Shown here: one piece after another, positions 13,954 to 25,078 of the stretch | How the letters are laid out: every line of letters starts with the position of its first letter | How positions within the stretch are numbered: position 1 is the first letter of the stretch | NCBI GenBank assembly: GCA_032158125.1 | Contig: JASKOT010000036.1 | Location: forward strand, 102,088-166,087 | Source: Papiliotrema nemorosa | Lineage: Eukaryota > Basidiomycota > Tremellomycetes > Tremellales > Rhynchogastremaceae | Length of the DNA: 64,000 nucleotides | Reading direction: 5' to 3' | Notes under the pieces: model-generated | Databases searched by the model: none | Told to the model about the DNA's origin: nothing | What the model saw: the letters and a program-made list of their open reading frames with translations, nothing else | Made by a program: the position numbers and the translations under genes

Positions 13954-14474
13954 TGTAGTATAAGATCAACTAAGATTTGATTGTATCGATGCGTGTGACT
14001 TATCCGATGCGATTGAGTCGTTGTTGAGGAATCGTTGAGTGATCGCCAACAGAGCCTCGAGACCAGCTTTATATACGTTTGCCAAGATCGTCGGGCATCA
14101 CTGTTCGGGACAACAATCGGCGACCGACTCATGCATCATGTGAATCCCATGGTATCTGACCGACGGTTGCCATGCTGCTTGTACCATCTGCCTCGGCCAT
14201 CACGTAGGCAGTATCGTGCATACGACCACAATGAAAGGAATGAGCCCCGCGGTATAGCAGAGGATGATCCGCGGAACATTGTCCAACGGTGATGGCCGCT
14301 CACATTACGTTTCTCGTCATGAACCCCCTCGCTTCGACTCGCTCCAACAGTCTTGTGTTCATGATCGAACATGATCTGTAGATGATGGCTGTACGCCAAG
14401 AGGATCAAGGGACAGTCTGACTGCGGGCCACTTGAATCCTCGATGAAACGCTGGGATCACAATGCTCCACGTTC
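13954..14474. other. intergenic, divergent promoter region
   Basis: About 520 bp between the SDR start (minus) and the amidotransferase start (plus). No coding structure recognised; presumably both promoters. Confidence 0.5.
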
Positions 14475-15482
14475 ATGTTTAGATCCATACCCAGACTCAC
14501 CACTCAATTCAGTGCCCCTCATTTGTCCAGCTGTACTCGTAGGTTTCCTATCACCAATCCCAACAACACATTCCTATCGCGCTTAGCCATGTCCTCGTCG
14601 TCGTCCCCGAAGAATCCTCCCTTGATCCGGATGGTAGTCCTTGAGACAGACGAACCGCATCCAGACGATCATCACGAGAAGGGATCACTGGGAGAGATAC
14701 TGCATCGACATTTCAAACAGGCTGGAGATCGACATGACCCTCCATTGGGTATTGAAACTGATCAGATCTTTGTGGTCAAGGAGAAAGGAGGCAGGATACC
14801 GGCAGTGGAAGAATTTGATGGGGTCAAGGGTGTCTTGATCACTGGAAGCATGTACGATGCGCATGGGGATGAAGAATGGATATTGAAACTGCTCGATCTG
14901 TTGAAGAGTGAGCAAGTGTCCATCTCTATATGGTGCAAGATGACTGATACACCAGAGCTGTGGAGAGAAAATGCAGAGATGCACTTTAGTGGAGTCTGCT
15001 TTGGACACCAACTACTATCACGACTGCTCGGGTGCAAAGTCAAGGCGACGGGAGAATGGGAGCTTGGTCATTCGGCCATCCGACTCGCGCCCATCGGCAA
15101 GAAGCTGTTCAGAACCGAATCGGACGAAATCCATCTGCATCAGATGCACCAGGACCAGGTCGTCGCTCCACCTACCGTCGAATCCGCCGGAGGGTTCTTG
15201 AGCAAAAATGACAAAGTCCACGTGTGGGGACACTCCAAGCATACCGAGGTGCAAGGACTTTACGTCCGGAACAGGGTCTTCACCACGCAGGCACATATGG
15301 CATTTGACCAGAAGATGGTCCAGAGGGAGATTCAGATGAGGATCGACGCAGGTAGCATCAAGGACAAAGATGAGGAGGAAAGGCGGAAAGCAGTAGAGAC
15401 CAGTCATTTGGAGCATGATGGGGATGTTCTAGCCATGGCGATCCTGCGGTTCTTCCATTTCGAAGATGATGGATTGGAATGA
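14475..15482 (+). CDS. class I glutamine amidotransferase-like protein
   Basis: Glutamine amidotransferase fold with the nucleophile elbow GVCFGHQLL, followed by the catalytic-histidine strand (QGLYVRNRVFTTQAH) and ELGHSAIRL between. Likely exons 14475..14907 and 14956..15482 (319 aa): the 48-nt segment 14908-14955 starts GTGAGC, holds CTGAT and ends CAG, and removing it joins LLDLLKK to LWRENAEMHFSGVCFG as in the family. Because 48 is a multiple of three and stop-free, the ORF also reads through it. The first about 38 residues are Arg/Ser/Thr rich, possibly mitochondrial; an alternative start is the ATG at 14589. Stand-alone proteins of this type often act on non-standard amides or peptides; the substrate is unknown. 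Confidence 0.8.
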   Translation: MFRSIPRLTTQFSAPHLSSCTRRFPITNPNNTFLSRLAMSSSSSPKNPPLIRMVVLETDEPHPDDHHEKGSLGEILHRHFKQAGDRHDPPLGIETDQIFVVKEKGGRIPAVEEFDGVKGVLITGSMYDAHGDEEWILKLLDLLKSEQVSISIWCKMTDTPELWRENAEMHFSGVCFGHQLLSRLLGCKVKATGEWELGHSAIRLAPIGKKLFRTESDEIHLHQMHQDQVVAPPTVESAGGFLSKNDKVHVWGHSKHTEVQGLYVRNRVFTTQAHMAFDQKMVQREIQMRIDAGSIKDKDEEERRKAVETSHLEHDGDVLAMAILRFFHFEDDGLE

Positions 15483-15577
15483 TAGACGTTCAGATGCATA
15501 TGCACGGCTTGTAATCTGAGGAGACCCGACGATGCTCGGCCCGAAGTGCCATCCTTTGCTTCGGTCATTGTCACTCG

Positions 15578-16326
15578 TTGCTTTCATCTCTTGTTTCAAC
15601 GCTGCCAAACATGTTCTCCGGTGCCCAGATATCCCTCTATCCGATGGCCGACAACTTTGTCGAGATCATCTTAGGCTCTCTATCAGCTCTCGATCCATAT
15701 CGCGAACAACTCCGACTCGAGACGGATGACCTTTCGACTTTGATGGTTGGACCGCCTGAAATCATATTCAACGCCATGCGAGACTTGTTTGTTGCCGCTG
15801 CAAAGAGTGGTAAACATGTCACGATGCACGCGACAATCTCCCGAGGGTGTCCTGGGGAGCCTGGAGCAGAGATATGTACGCCCAAGGTATCATTGGGTGT
15901 CGGTGCCGAAGGCGAGGAGAAGCAGGTTGAAAAGGCTCTTCAGGCAGTCGCGAAGGCGCCCGAGGTCGGGCAAGAGGTATGTATCACTCCCCATGAATCT
16001 GGTCTCAGATCTCTGTCACATTGATCACGAAGCTTAAGCTTCCGTTGCTTGCGCCCGTTGCCTAGCTGACACCGCAGATTGCAGCTCAATTCTCGTATTA
16101 CCCCCTCGGACCCAACCCCCAATATATGACCCAAATATACTCTGCGATCGATTTCATTCGTACATCAGGCGTACTCGATCGACCCAAGAACTTTTGCACA
16201 AAGCTGGGAGGAGATGCTGGGAAAGTATTTGCGACGTTGGAACAGACATTCTTGGGTTTCGTGGAGGAAGAGGGTCATGTCACGATTGATCTCACCGTCT
16301 CGGCCAACAGCCCTACCAAGAAGTAG
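15578..16326 (+). CDS. YkoF-type thiamine/HMP-binding domain protein
   Basis: Two exons, 15578 (or 15611)..15976 and 16078..16326; the intron ends in CTGACACCGCAG and keeps frame. The protein has two similar halves: GAQISLYPMADNFVEIILGS with ETDDLSTLMVGPPE in the first, and AAQFSYYPLGPNPQYMTQIY in the second. This duplicated ACT-like arrangement is that of YkoF, which binds thiamine or its pyrimidine precursor in bacteria. The start at 15611 (MFSGAQISLYP) aligns best with the fold. Starts only about 95 bp after the amidotransferase stop on the same strand. Family call from memory; ligand not shown. Confidence 0.75.
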
Positions 16327-16558
16327 AGGGCTTCATGCTCTCACAAAATCAAAAGGATTGGTCGGTTCGTGACATGGTCGTGCATGTTCGTTAAGCTGAC
16401 AAGTCTAGATCCATCTAGATTATAGAATAATTTTCCGTGAAATGTATCGATACAAGGGTCTACACCATGTGAATGGGCGCATCTGCAGGCTCTCCAACGG
16501 ACGCATCTTTGATGTTCCTGCTCGCGTCAGCTCGACTCATCACGTAAATCCGTTCGCC

Positions 16559-18250
16559 TCACTTCTTCGGTCTGTAGAGGAACAGGGCCAGGGCGAACCA
16601 AACGACCGTCCACCCTAGTTCAAAGTACCAACTCGCTCTGACGTTGCGGAAATCGTGAACCCCACCGTCGTACAGGGTCATCAGACCCGCTTGGATAGAG
16701 AGAGCGATGACTGTGCTCGACTGCATAGCAGTCTGGTAGACGGCTCCTACCAGACCTGCTTGCTCGGGCGGTGCTGCCAGGACGAGTCCGACACTGTTAG
16801 TCAGAAAAGCATTCAGACGGACAGAAAGTATTGACTGACTTTGTACTGAGCAATACGACCTGCATTCCTGCTGAACCGATGAGCATTCCGGGAAAGACGA
16901 ATCGCCAGTAGTTGATTCCCACAGGACTGGGGGTTTGAGTCCATAGGGTGTAAGCTGCTGCACAGATTGCGAGGGAGATGACCATCGGCCACTTTGGACG
17001 TGCGATGAGTTGAGGAACCATACTGCATTGTCAGTCTATCGGCTTGAACTGTGCTCGGATGGTCAGGACTCACACCAAGACAACGCTGATGATACCCGCA
17101 GATATACCGACAGGCAGCACCCGCAAAGCCGCGAGGAGGTATGACTCGCCGTGCACATCATGGAACATCTCGATGAACGGCAAAAACATGACAGACCACC
17201 ATCCGAGGGTGATGAGCGCCAAAAAGATCAGCACAGCAAAGTTGGGCAATCGCCATATCGAGGTCGGAATGAGAGCGTTCTCATATTCCAGTCGTGACTC
17301 GTGCCAGAAGAAGAGGGGGAACAGTACGCAAGAGATGAGGAATGGAGCGAGAAAAGTGGCTTTGTCCCAGCCGTATGATGCGCCGAGGGTGAGACCGACA
17401 ATGAAGAGGATGATTGCTACTTGGAGGCTGTCATTAGCGGGCCGTATTGGGTCGTCAAGGACAACTCACGTCATGACCCCGATCACATCTAAACGTTTGA
17501 TGATCTCCTTCCTTGAGCCAATCTTGACTGTGTCTTTCGGGATCAACTTGAAGGAGACCAATGCGCCTGGGATGCTTGTTGTCAGCGGAACATTGGTGAG
17601 GGTGGGGGTCGTTGCTCACGCCAACACGGCCAGTAACCTGAAGAACCACCTCCAATCCACCATCTGCGTCCCGATATCTCGCGGTATCAATGCAATGACA
17701 CCCGCTATCAACGTGCCGGTAACATTTGCGATCGATCCAGTCATCCCATACAAGGTATACGCTTTAGGTCGTTCTTCCGGGGGAAAAGTGATCCCGATGA
17801 GTCGATATGCCGAGGGTACCAAGGCAGCCGCTGCTATACCGGAAAAACCTCGAAAGACGAAAAACGCGTACTTGTCGGTGAGAAATGACAAGATTAGACT
17901 GAGGACCCCGACAGCCATGAGAGCGGGTACGAAGATTCGTTTTGAACCTAGCAGAGCACATAGTTTGCCCCAGAAGACGAGAAAGGAAGCAAAAGTCACC
18001 GCGTACGCGTTGATGACCCAGCTTTGTTGGGCAAAGATGATGTCGAGGTCCTTGGAGACCGCACCGGTGAACACGAAAAATGCTGATGCGCCGAGGACTG
18101 ACAAATCAGCAGGTTTATCGACTAGGTGGCCTCACCATCGATGAATATGGTCAATGCAAATATGGCCAGTAGGATGTACCGACGTTTCGGCGCAGGCCAT
18201 TCTTGTTCCGCCTCTTTGTTGGAAGCAGCATCGAGGGCGATTTCCGACAT
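16559..18250 (-). CDS. MFS transporter, DHA2/drug-exporter type
   Basis: Plasma-membrane or vacuolar multi-pass transporter. Model: complement(16559..16793, 16840..17022, 17074..17427, 17470..17574, 17620..18097, 18136..18250), 489 aa, six exons in phase. N-terminal cytosolic tail (SEIALDAASNKEAEQEW) then a first helix (ILLAIFALTIFIDVLGASAFF), QQSWVINAYAVTFASFLVFWGK, and FVFRGFSGIAAAALVPSAYRL, a pattern of the DHA2-like proton antiporters. About 12-14 membrane helices are visible. C-terminus ends FALALFLYRPKK. Substrate unknown. A long stop-free stretch on the other strand (17044-18144) is only a shadow. Confidence 0.85.
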
Positions 18251-18517
18251 GCTCAGAGTAATCAATGAATAAAAGAGCAAGAGCAGGATCTTCCCGAATC
18301 CACCGTGTGCATGCTGATATATGTAGTGTCTTCGCTATAACTGTTATACCGTTGAATTGTGTGGAGGCAATAGGAAAAAAGAACTCTAGAGTGGAGGATG
18401 AGAGTGGAGGGGCCAAGGCAAGGCTTGTGGAGGGATGGATGGAGGTGTATTTATCCGGAGATCATCTTACCGCAGATCCTCCGTTTTCCCGGTGACAGCT
18501 TCGCTGACCAAGCAGCC

Positions 18518-18946
18518 ATGCTTAGACCCTCGAGGTTAGATGGACAAGCATTCCAGAGAGCTTACATGTCGGATCAACAATTATTCAGCATGAACGATTC
18601 GGGGGACATTATGGATATGTCAGAATCGCTGATGAGCGCCTATGTTGCCACTGGCTTCAAGCGTGACTGACGGGCAAGAGGGATCTGCCCTGCTGACTGA
18701 TCGGGGTTGCACTCGACAGCTTTACGGGGCTATCGAGTGGAGTTACAGTACAGCACAAACGCAGATCAGAGCGGGGCGTTTGAAGTATCCGCGTCGAGCT
18801 TCGCCGGGTCCCGTTTTGCGCAAGGTGCCATCGTTTTGATGACGAGGGTGCAGTCGTCTCAGGCTGATCTCACCAATATATCAATGTCGGAAGAAGGGAA
18901 GGCTGCATTTATCAAGAAGGGTACAGCTCTGAAACTTCGCTCGTGA
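18518..18946 (+). CDS. small hypothetical protein (123 aa)
   Basis: Two possible exons, 18518..18662 and 18720..18946, joined by a 57-nt intron (GTGACT donor, CTGACT, acceptor GACAG) in phase. I recognise no family. The N-terminal half is Ser/Asp/Met rich (SMNDSGDIMDMSESLMS); the second half looks globular (GYRVELQYSTNADQS, FAQGAIVLMTRVQ). It is supported only by frame-consistent splice signals. An alternative reading is that this is non-coding DNA upstream of the phosphatase. Confidence 0.35.
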
Positions 18947-19850
18947 GAGACCTTCGAGAAGCCGTTGCCATCGCAGCTAGGGCTACAGTACTCGAGTAGT
19001 GGCAAAGTGCTCTTGGTTCATATATCCGTTGTATGAGCTCGCAGTCTCGTGCTACTTACCAGGATATGGTCCCAGTAGCTTCAAAGAAGCATAGTGAAGG
19101 ACACATGACAAGCTAGACCACCATCGCCAAGCATCGGGAAGCTTGCCCCTTGGTGACCACGAGTATTCTCCATGCATTTATCCCGGGCTGTTAGATGACA
19201 GTGCTCTCAATGTAGTGGCATGCTTGATTATCCCCCACACAGGTTGGCATCTGCGTCGTCTGAGCGATCAAAACGAGATACACCATGAAGTATTCTCAGA
19301 CGCAAGGGTGCGCAATGATGGCCACGATAGGAGATAGGCCGGTGGGCGAGAATCTGCGCGCCTAATGCAGCCCACTTCAACCCATGTCCTCTTCCTTTCA
19401 ACGAGCCTTTTCAACCTCTGCGCTGAGCTGGTGCAATTGACATGCACTTATCATCACGGCACCGCCTAGGGTCGAAAGGCTCGAGCTAACTTATACTATC
19501 GCGTCGCGGTGGCTCGCGGCCTGGACACGTTTGCGGCGATTCGACATTCCCGAAAGACAGCGATTCCGTCCATTTCGGACTACCTGATTCCCAACCCCCA
19601 TAGTCCGGAGGCTGAACTACCGATTCTATACTTAACTTCACCAAGATGACCACGTTGGTGACGAGACCGAATGGATGGCATGGGCTCTGATATAGCCTGC
19701 TATCTCATTCGTGGGATACCGCTATCAACGTGCGTCGTGTATCTATTTTTGTCCTTCTCGACATGAAATGATACTGAACATCAGAATCCCTCTTAATGAG
19801 CACCATGTAGCACCTGCAATGCTCTGTACCCAACCAAAAACCTCCCATCC
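18947..19850. other. intergenic, no gene recognised
   Basis: About 900 bp upstream of the purple acid phosphatase. Only short ORFs; no family match. Expected to include the phosphatase promoter. Confidence 0.5.
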
Positions 19851-21755
19851 ATGTTGCCGCAACTGGTCCTGTTCGGTTTGCTGAGCAGTCTAGCTGCAGC
19901 TGCCCCAACGCCTGACGTATACCCAGGCTACGACTACAAGGGTCCGGCTGTTCCAGTCGGAGATCCAGTCAACCTGTCGCCCACCGACAACACCAAAGGG
20001 TACCCGAGGCTGTACGAGAAACCAGCTGTCCGACCTCTGCCAGGTGTCACGGTGACCAACAACATCAATGTCATCTCCACTGCGTTCTTCCCCGGGGGTA
20101 TCAACATCCATTTCCAGACGCCATTTGACATTGGAGGAGAAGCTTGCGTCAACTGGGGAACAGACCGAAATGATCTTTCCACGAATACCAAGGGATACAC
20201 ACGATGGTGAGTAGCATTGCTCATGTAGGCTGACGATAGGTACGACCGAACCCCTCCCTGCTCCATCATGCCGGTCACCCAATGCTCCCAATACTTCCAC
20301 GAGGTCGAGATTTACAACTTGCAACCTGGAACCACCTACTACTACCAAATCCCCGGTGGAAACGGCACCACTCCATCCGATGTCCTGAGCTTCACCACTG
20401 CTCGAGCTGCTGGAGACTCCACACCGTTCTCCGTCGCTGTCCTCAACGACATGGGCTACACCAACGCCCGAGGTACCCACGAGCAGCTTGTCGACGCTGT
20501 CAACGATGGCGCAGCCTTCATCTGGCACGGTGGAGATATCTCCTACGCCGACGACTGGTACGAGGGTATCCTTGAATGCGAGCTTACCGGTCCCGACGGC
20601 TGGCCAGTCTGTTACAACGGTAGCGACTCGACTCTCCCTGGGAACACGACTCTCTACCCCAACGGTGTCGACAACCCAGAGTACCTCCGACCTTTGCCTG
20701 CTGGTGAAATTCCCAACCAAGGTGGACCGCTTGGTGGTGACATTTCGACCGTGTACGAGTCCAACTGGGATCTTTGGCAACAATGGATGAACGACATTAC
20801 CAAATACGTCCCCTATATGGTCGACCCGGGAAATCACGAAGCGGCCTGTGCAGAATTTGACGGTACCGGCGATCCATTGGCCATGTACCTGAACAACAAT
20901 GCTACGTTGGGTACAACCGGTAACAGCTCGTTGACCTACTCTTCTTGTCCCGAGTCTCAACGAAACTACACTGCCTACCAACACCGGTTCCGGATGCCCG
21001 GAGACGCCGTAGGTGGTCGATCCAACTTTTGGTACTCTTTCGACTATGGTCTTGCCCACTTCATCTCTTTCGACGGCGAGACAGACTACTACCAGTCACC
21101 CGAGTATCCCTTTGTCGCCGATTTGTCGGGTAACGAGACTATGCCGACCGACGCTGAGACGTACATTACCGACTCGGGACCATTCGGAAATATCAACGGA
21201 TCATACAAGGACAACAAAAACTATGAGCAGTACCAATGGTTGCTCAAGGACCTGCAATCGGTGGACCGAAGCAAGACTCCTTGGATCTTTGCTCAGAGTC
21301 ACCGACCCATGTACTCGACCGAAGTATCCTCTTACCAGGCTCATATGCGAAACGCTTTCGAGGATCTCTTCCTAGAGTACGGTGTTGATGCTTACATGGC
21401 TGGGTGAGTTGAGCGCATTGAGCGAGAGCTAACAAGCAGTCACATTCACTGGTATGAGCGAATGTGGCCCATGGGCAAGAACGGTACAATCGACACCGCC
21501 TCGGTCGTTGACCCAAACACCTATAAGACCAACAATGGACAGTCCATGGTGCACTTGGTCAATGGACAAGCCGGAAACATCGAGTCTCATTCGACCCTGC
21601 CCAAGACTGGGGTGTCCAACATCACGGCTTTCCTCGACCACACTCATTATGGTTTCTCCAAACTCAACGTATACAATGCCACCCACACTCTATGGGAGTT
21701 TGTCCACGGTGAAGACGGGGCTATTGGAGATTGGGTGTGGATCGTCAAAGAGTAG
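19851..21755 (+). CDS. secreted purple acid phosphatase
   Basis: Extracellular dimetal phosphomonoesterase used for phosphate scavenging. Exons 19851..20206, 20240..21403, 21440..21755 (611 aa), both introns in phase. Signal peptide LPQLVLFGLLSSLAAAA, an N-terminal fibronectin-like domain (LQPGTTYYYQIPGG), then metal-ligand motifs in order: LNDMGY, GGDISYADDW, VDPGNHE, SHRPMYS and GHIHWYER, the last split by the second intron. Numerous sequons (NGT, NTT, NAT, NYT) fit secretion. All expected metal ligands appear present. A minus-strand stop-free stretch of 389 codons across it is a codon-bias shadow. Confidence 0.93.
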
Positions 21756-21910
21756 GGAATGGATGGAAGTCGAAGGAAAGTAGAACTAAAAGGCGCTATC
21801 GAATCACTTATAATGGGCAAGTCGAAAGACAGAATGCATCAACGATTACACTCCTTTAGCTTCACAATATCACTACGATGCCGAGTGTCCCCTGCGTACC
21901 CTAATGTTGT

Positions 21911-23796
21911 TCATTTGGCCTCAAGAGGTCCCTTGGCTGGGCCATTGATGACCTGACCCTTACACGTGAATCGGGACCCGTGAACCGGACAGTCGAAAGA
22001 CTTTTCGTCCCCGTTCCACGCAACGATACCCTTGAGATGGCTGAAGATGAGCGCTTCATCGTATGAAGGATGAATCACGTACGGGCAAACAGCAGTCATC
22101 TTGTGGATGCTTCCTTGAGGATCCTTGTACACGGCCACAGGACTCAAGCCATCCCGGACAACCTCGCCAGAATCAGGCACGAGGTCTTCAATGTCTTTCA
22201 TGGTCTTGGTACATGCCGTGACCCATTTGGCATAGTACAACTGATCAGATAGATTCTCCTTGATCATGTTCGGGATCGTCTTGGCAGCTGTCTTGAGATG
22301 CGAGGCAGAATGCTGTCGCGAGGGGGAAAAGGTGTGGGCCCACTCGTGTTGTCGACCGTTGATGAGCGAGCTGATGATCATACCGCCAATGGCGGCGTAA
22401 GTCAGACCGTCACCGTTGTCACCGGCTGCTTGTGAGAAAGATCATGGAATGGAGACATGATCACGCACTGTGCACATAGACGTTCTGATTCCCAGGGTTG
22501 AGACCAATGTGTGCGATACTGAGGGCTTAGCACTGTCTCCACTCTTGTCTTGCAGCTCACCCATCCTGAGAATCCATGACCTGTCCGCTCCATCGATACT
22601 CGACTCGTCCCGCAGCCGGCCATCGCTCCCTGGTCCAACTCTCCAGTCGCTGATATCGCTGATCCTGATCATCGTGTTGCCCAACCTTTTCATCTTCACC
22701 TCCAACCACCAATAAGCTGTAACCCTCTTCCTTGTGTGGTGTCACTCGGACGTAGTGATACGGGTCGGCCAAGTCCCACCACAAAGCCCCGCCTTGGTCC
22801 CGAGCAGACACGTCTGCAGTTGGGATCTTGAGTGCGACGGCATATGTTCGGAATGCTTCAAGACGATCAATCATGACCAACTGCACGTCAATGATCGCCT
22901 TCTAGATAACGTACCTTTTGGGGAGGCACATTGGTAGCCAGCACCAAGGCCCTAGCTAGGATGCTCTTCCCATCTTCGGTCTGCACCTTGACCCCTCCGG
23001 TGTGCTCGTCATAGCCCATGAATCTCGTCTGCTCATAGATTTTACCCCCCATCTCTTCAACCACCTTGACAAGTGCTCGCACATATTTAGTCGGATGGAA
23101 CGTCGCTTGATTCTCGTATCGGATAGCTTTACCCGTGTCGAAACCTTTCAGCCCGGCATCCGGGACCAACTTCACGTCAAGTCGGTTGGTACCAGATGCC
23201 GCGTCGTAGATCTCGTGCAAGGTATCAACGGAAAAATCCTTGTGATCGGGCGAGAGACCATGAAACATGTATCCCGGGATTCGAACAAAGTCGCAATCGA
23301 TACTGTGCTGTTGAACAATGCTGGCGATTCGTTCAATGGCTGCTTGTTGTGCATTCGCAATCTGAGCGGTTTGTTGTGGACCGTGCAAGCTCTACGGAAT
23401 CAGTGTCACGACCTACAGACTGAAGCGCACCATGAAATCGTTGTACTCATTGTCGACCGAAAGATGACCGGTCGTTCTGCCCGTCTCTCCTGAACCAATC
23501 TCTGCGAGATAAGCTGACAGCAATGAAGATATGGTCGACTCACTTCCGTCTTCAATGAGGACGACCTGCTTTGTACCTTCTTTCAAAAGCTCATAGGCAA
23601 TGTGCAATCCCGCCATTCCACCTCCGACAACCAGCACGTCGGTGGAAACGTCTTGGGAAAGATGTGGATAAGTTGGCTCGACAGATGTTTTGAGCAGGTC
23701 GTCTCGCTCCAGCCAGACTGATTATTAGCTCCCACATAGGGAACATCTTGCCGACTGACCTGGAGCATTGGCGCCAGAAGACGAGATGCTCGACAT
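21911..23796 (-). CDS. FAD-dependent oxidoreductase with C-terminal Rieske domain
   Basis: DadA-like flavoprotein oxidase/dehydrogenase with a [2Fe-2S] Rieske module. Model: complement(21911..22040, 22083..22425, 22469..22519, 22562..22880, 22915..23391, 23431..23501, 23544..23717, 23760..23796), 533 aa, eight exons in phase. FAD Rossmann motif VVGGGMAGLHIAYELL at about residue 40, GSGETGRTTGHLS downstream, then ALVLATNVPP and HIGLNPGNQNVYVHTGDNG. Rieske ligands appear as CPHLKG and CPVHGSRF; the first box is only seen after removing the in-frame 42-nt intron 22041-22082. An in-frame ATG upstream at 23931 would add 45 residues that are Arg/Ser rich with no acidic residues, a possible mitochondrial presequence. 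Substrate unknown; an amine or amino acid is typical of DadA relatives. Confidence 0.85.
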
Positions 23797-23931
23797 CTTT
23801 CTGATGGGCAGAGGCGTTGGTCGAGGGCTATACGATAGTTGCCTGACTATGAAGCAGGGCTGTTTGAAGCGATTGCTCGTCGTGAGCCTGAAAGATCTTG
23901 ATACCTGTCGAGCAGACAGAGAGAGATACAT

Positions 23932-24316
23932 CAAAGGCGCTCGAGAGGTAAGACGGTGTCCGTGGGGATAATATCTCGTTGGATGGTCACCTTGGCGACG
24001 GGTCACCCTCACGGGGACCAATGAGAATGACAGTGATGCATCGCACGATGACTAGCGGGCCGGACCAGCGTCATCTGTAAGCACCCCGATGCTGACGAAC
24101 GAGGCCAAATGCCTTTTGCTGTGTGGTTCGCTGACATGATCCATTATCGATAAGATGATGAGAGATACAGAAAGAGAGATCGAGATCGATCCAACCGTCA
24201 ACAATCTCCTAATGCCCGGTCTCGCCCTCTTTACCATGCATCCCGTGCGCTGACAAACACAGTAGGGTCAGGATTGATTCGATCAGGAGCACGGAGCAGA
24301 CGATTCTTGACCTGCC
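23932..24316. other. intergenic, divergent promoter region
   Basis: Between the FAD-Rieske gene (minus) and the 201-aa gene (plus). No coding structure beyond the possible N-terminal extension of the former. Confidence 0.45.
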
Positions 24317-25066
24317 ATGTCGTCCCCACGGCCCAGCTATGTCGACGACCTTCTGAGTAGATCGCCGCCTCCACTGACGCCTCCACGACTGACTGATCAT
24401 TCGAATCCACCATGGTCGGAGAGTATCAGGAATCAGATAGCCGACTTGAGATGTCACCCACTTTTAGAGGCCGCCGTGAGTGCATGCTAGTGATCCTGTG
24501 GTCCCGCTGATTGCCCAGCTACATCTCATGAACGATGATCTCTTTTCAGCTCATTTCCTGCTCCGAAAGCTGCAAGAGGACGATTGGGGCAAATGGCTGC
24601 ATGCAATATTGCATCAAGCTGGTAAGCCAATCGGTCAGTGTTTACCCAAATATTGATGTATCCAGAGGGCGACCTGGAAAAGAACGCCAAGCTGTGGTAC
24701 CAGGAGGTGAACCCGTCAGTTCTCAAAGTCTTCTGGGGACAGACCGATCCGGTTAAAGCGGCTTTAGACAATATGTACCTCATCATGGAGGTCAAGGGAG
24801 GACATGAAACGGCGGAGAAGGAAGCAGAGGCTAAAGAAAAGAGGTGGAAGGAGTTACTTTGCGTGATGGAGACTCTGGAGCAGCGATTTGGGTGGGAGGA
24901 AGTTGAAGGGACCGAGGTGTACACCAAGGATGAGAAGCCGGAACACAAGAGCAGAATACTTGGTGCGTACAGATCGATCCCATGGCTCACGATATTGTGT
25001 AGGTCACTGACCGTAACAGGAGAAGGGTACCGCATATTTGACAAGCAAGGCAGATCGGACAGATGA
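24317..25066 (+). CDS. conserved-looking protein of unknown function (201 aa)
   Basis: Exons 24317..24475, 24519..24621, 24666..24962, 25020..25066, all in phase; the first exon is too short for most ORF lists. Pro/Ser-rich N-terminus (SRSPPPLTPPRLTDHS), then an alpha-helical core: HPLLEAALHLMNDDLFSAHF, LLRKLQEDDWGKWLHAILHQ, AEGDLEKNAKLWYQEVNPSVL and TLEQRFGWEEVEG. The pattern 'short helix, HAILH-x-EGD, W-Y' recalls a family of uncharacterised fungal proteins I have seen without a function; I do not assign one. It ends 12 bp before the convergent oxygenase stop, so the two genes share a 3' region. Confidence 0.7.
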
Positions 25067-25078
25067 TGCAACAACGTA

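Noticed and set aside
17044..18144. 366-codon open frame on the plus strand
   Set aside because: Antisense to the MFS exporter, whose six exons join in phase on the minus strand. The plus translation is rich in Arg, Thr, Pro and Ala without helices or motifs, and spans the introns of the real gene.
19890..21059. 389-codon open frame on the minus strand
   Set aside because: Exactly antisense to the purple acid phosphatase, whose codon bias leaves the opposite strand stop-free. The translation has no recognisable motif, and the plus strand has all metallophosphatase motifs.
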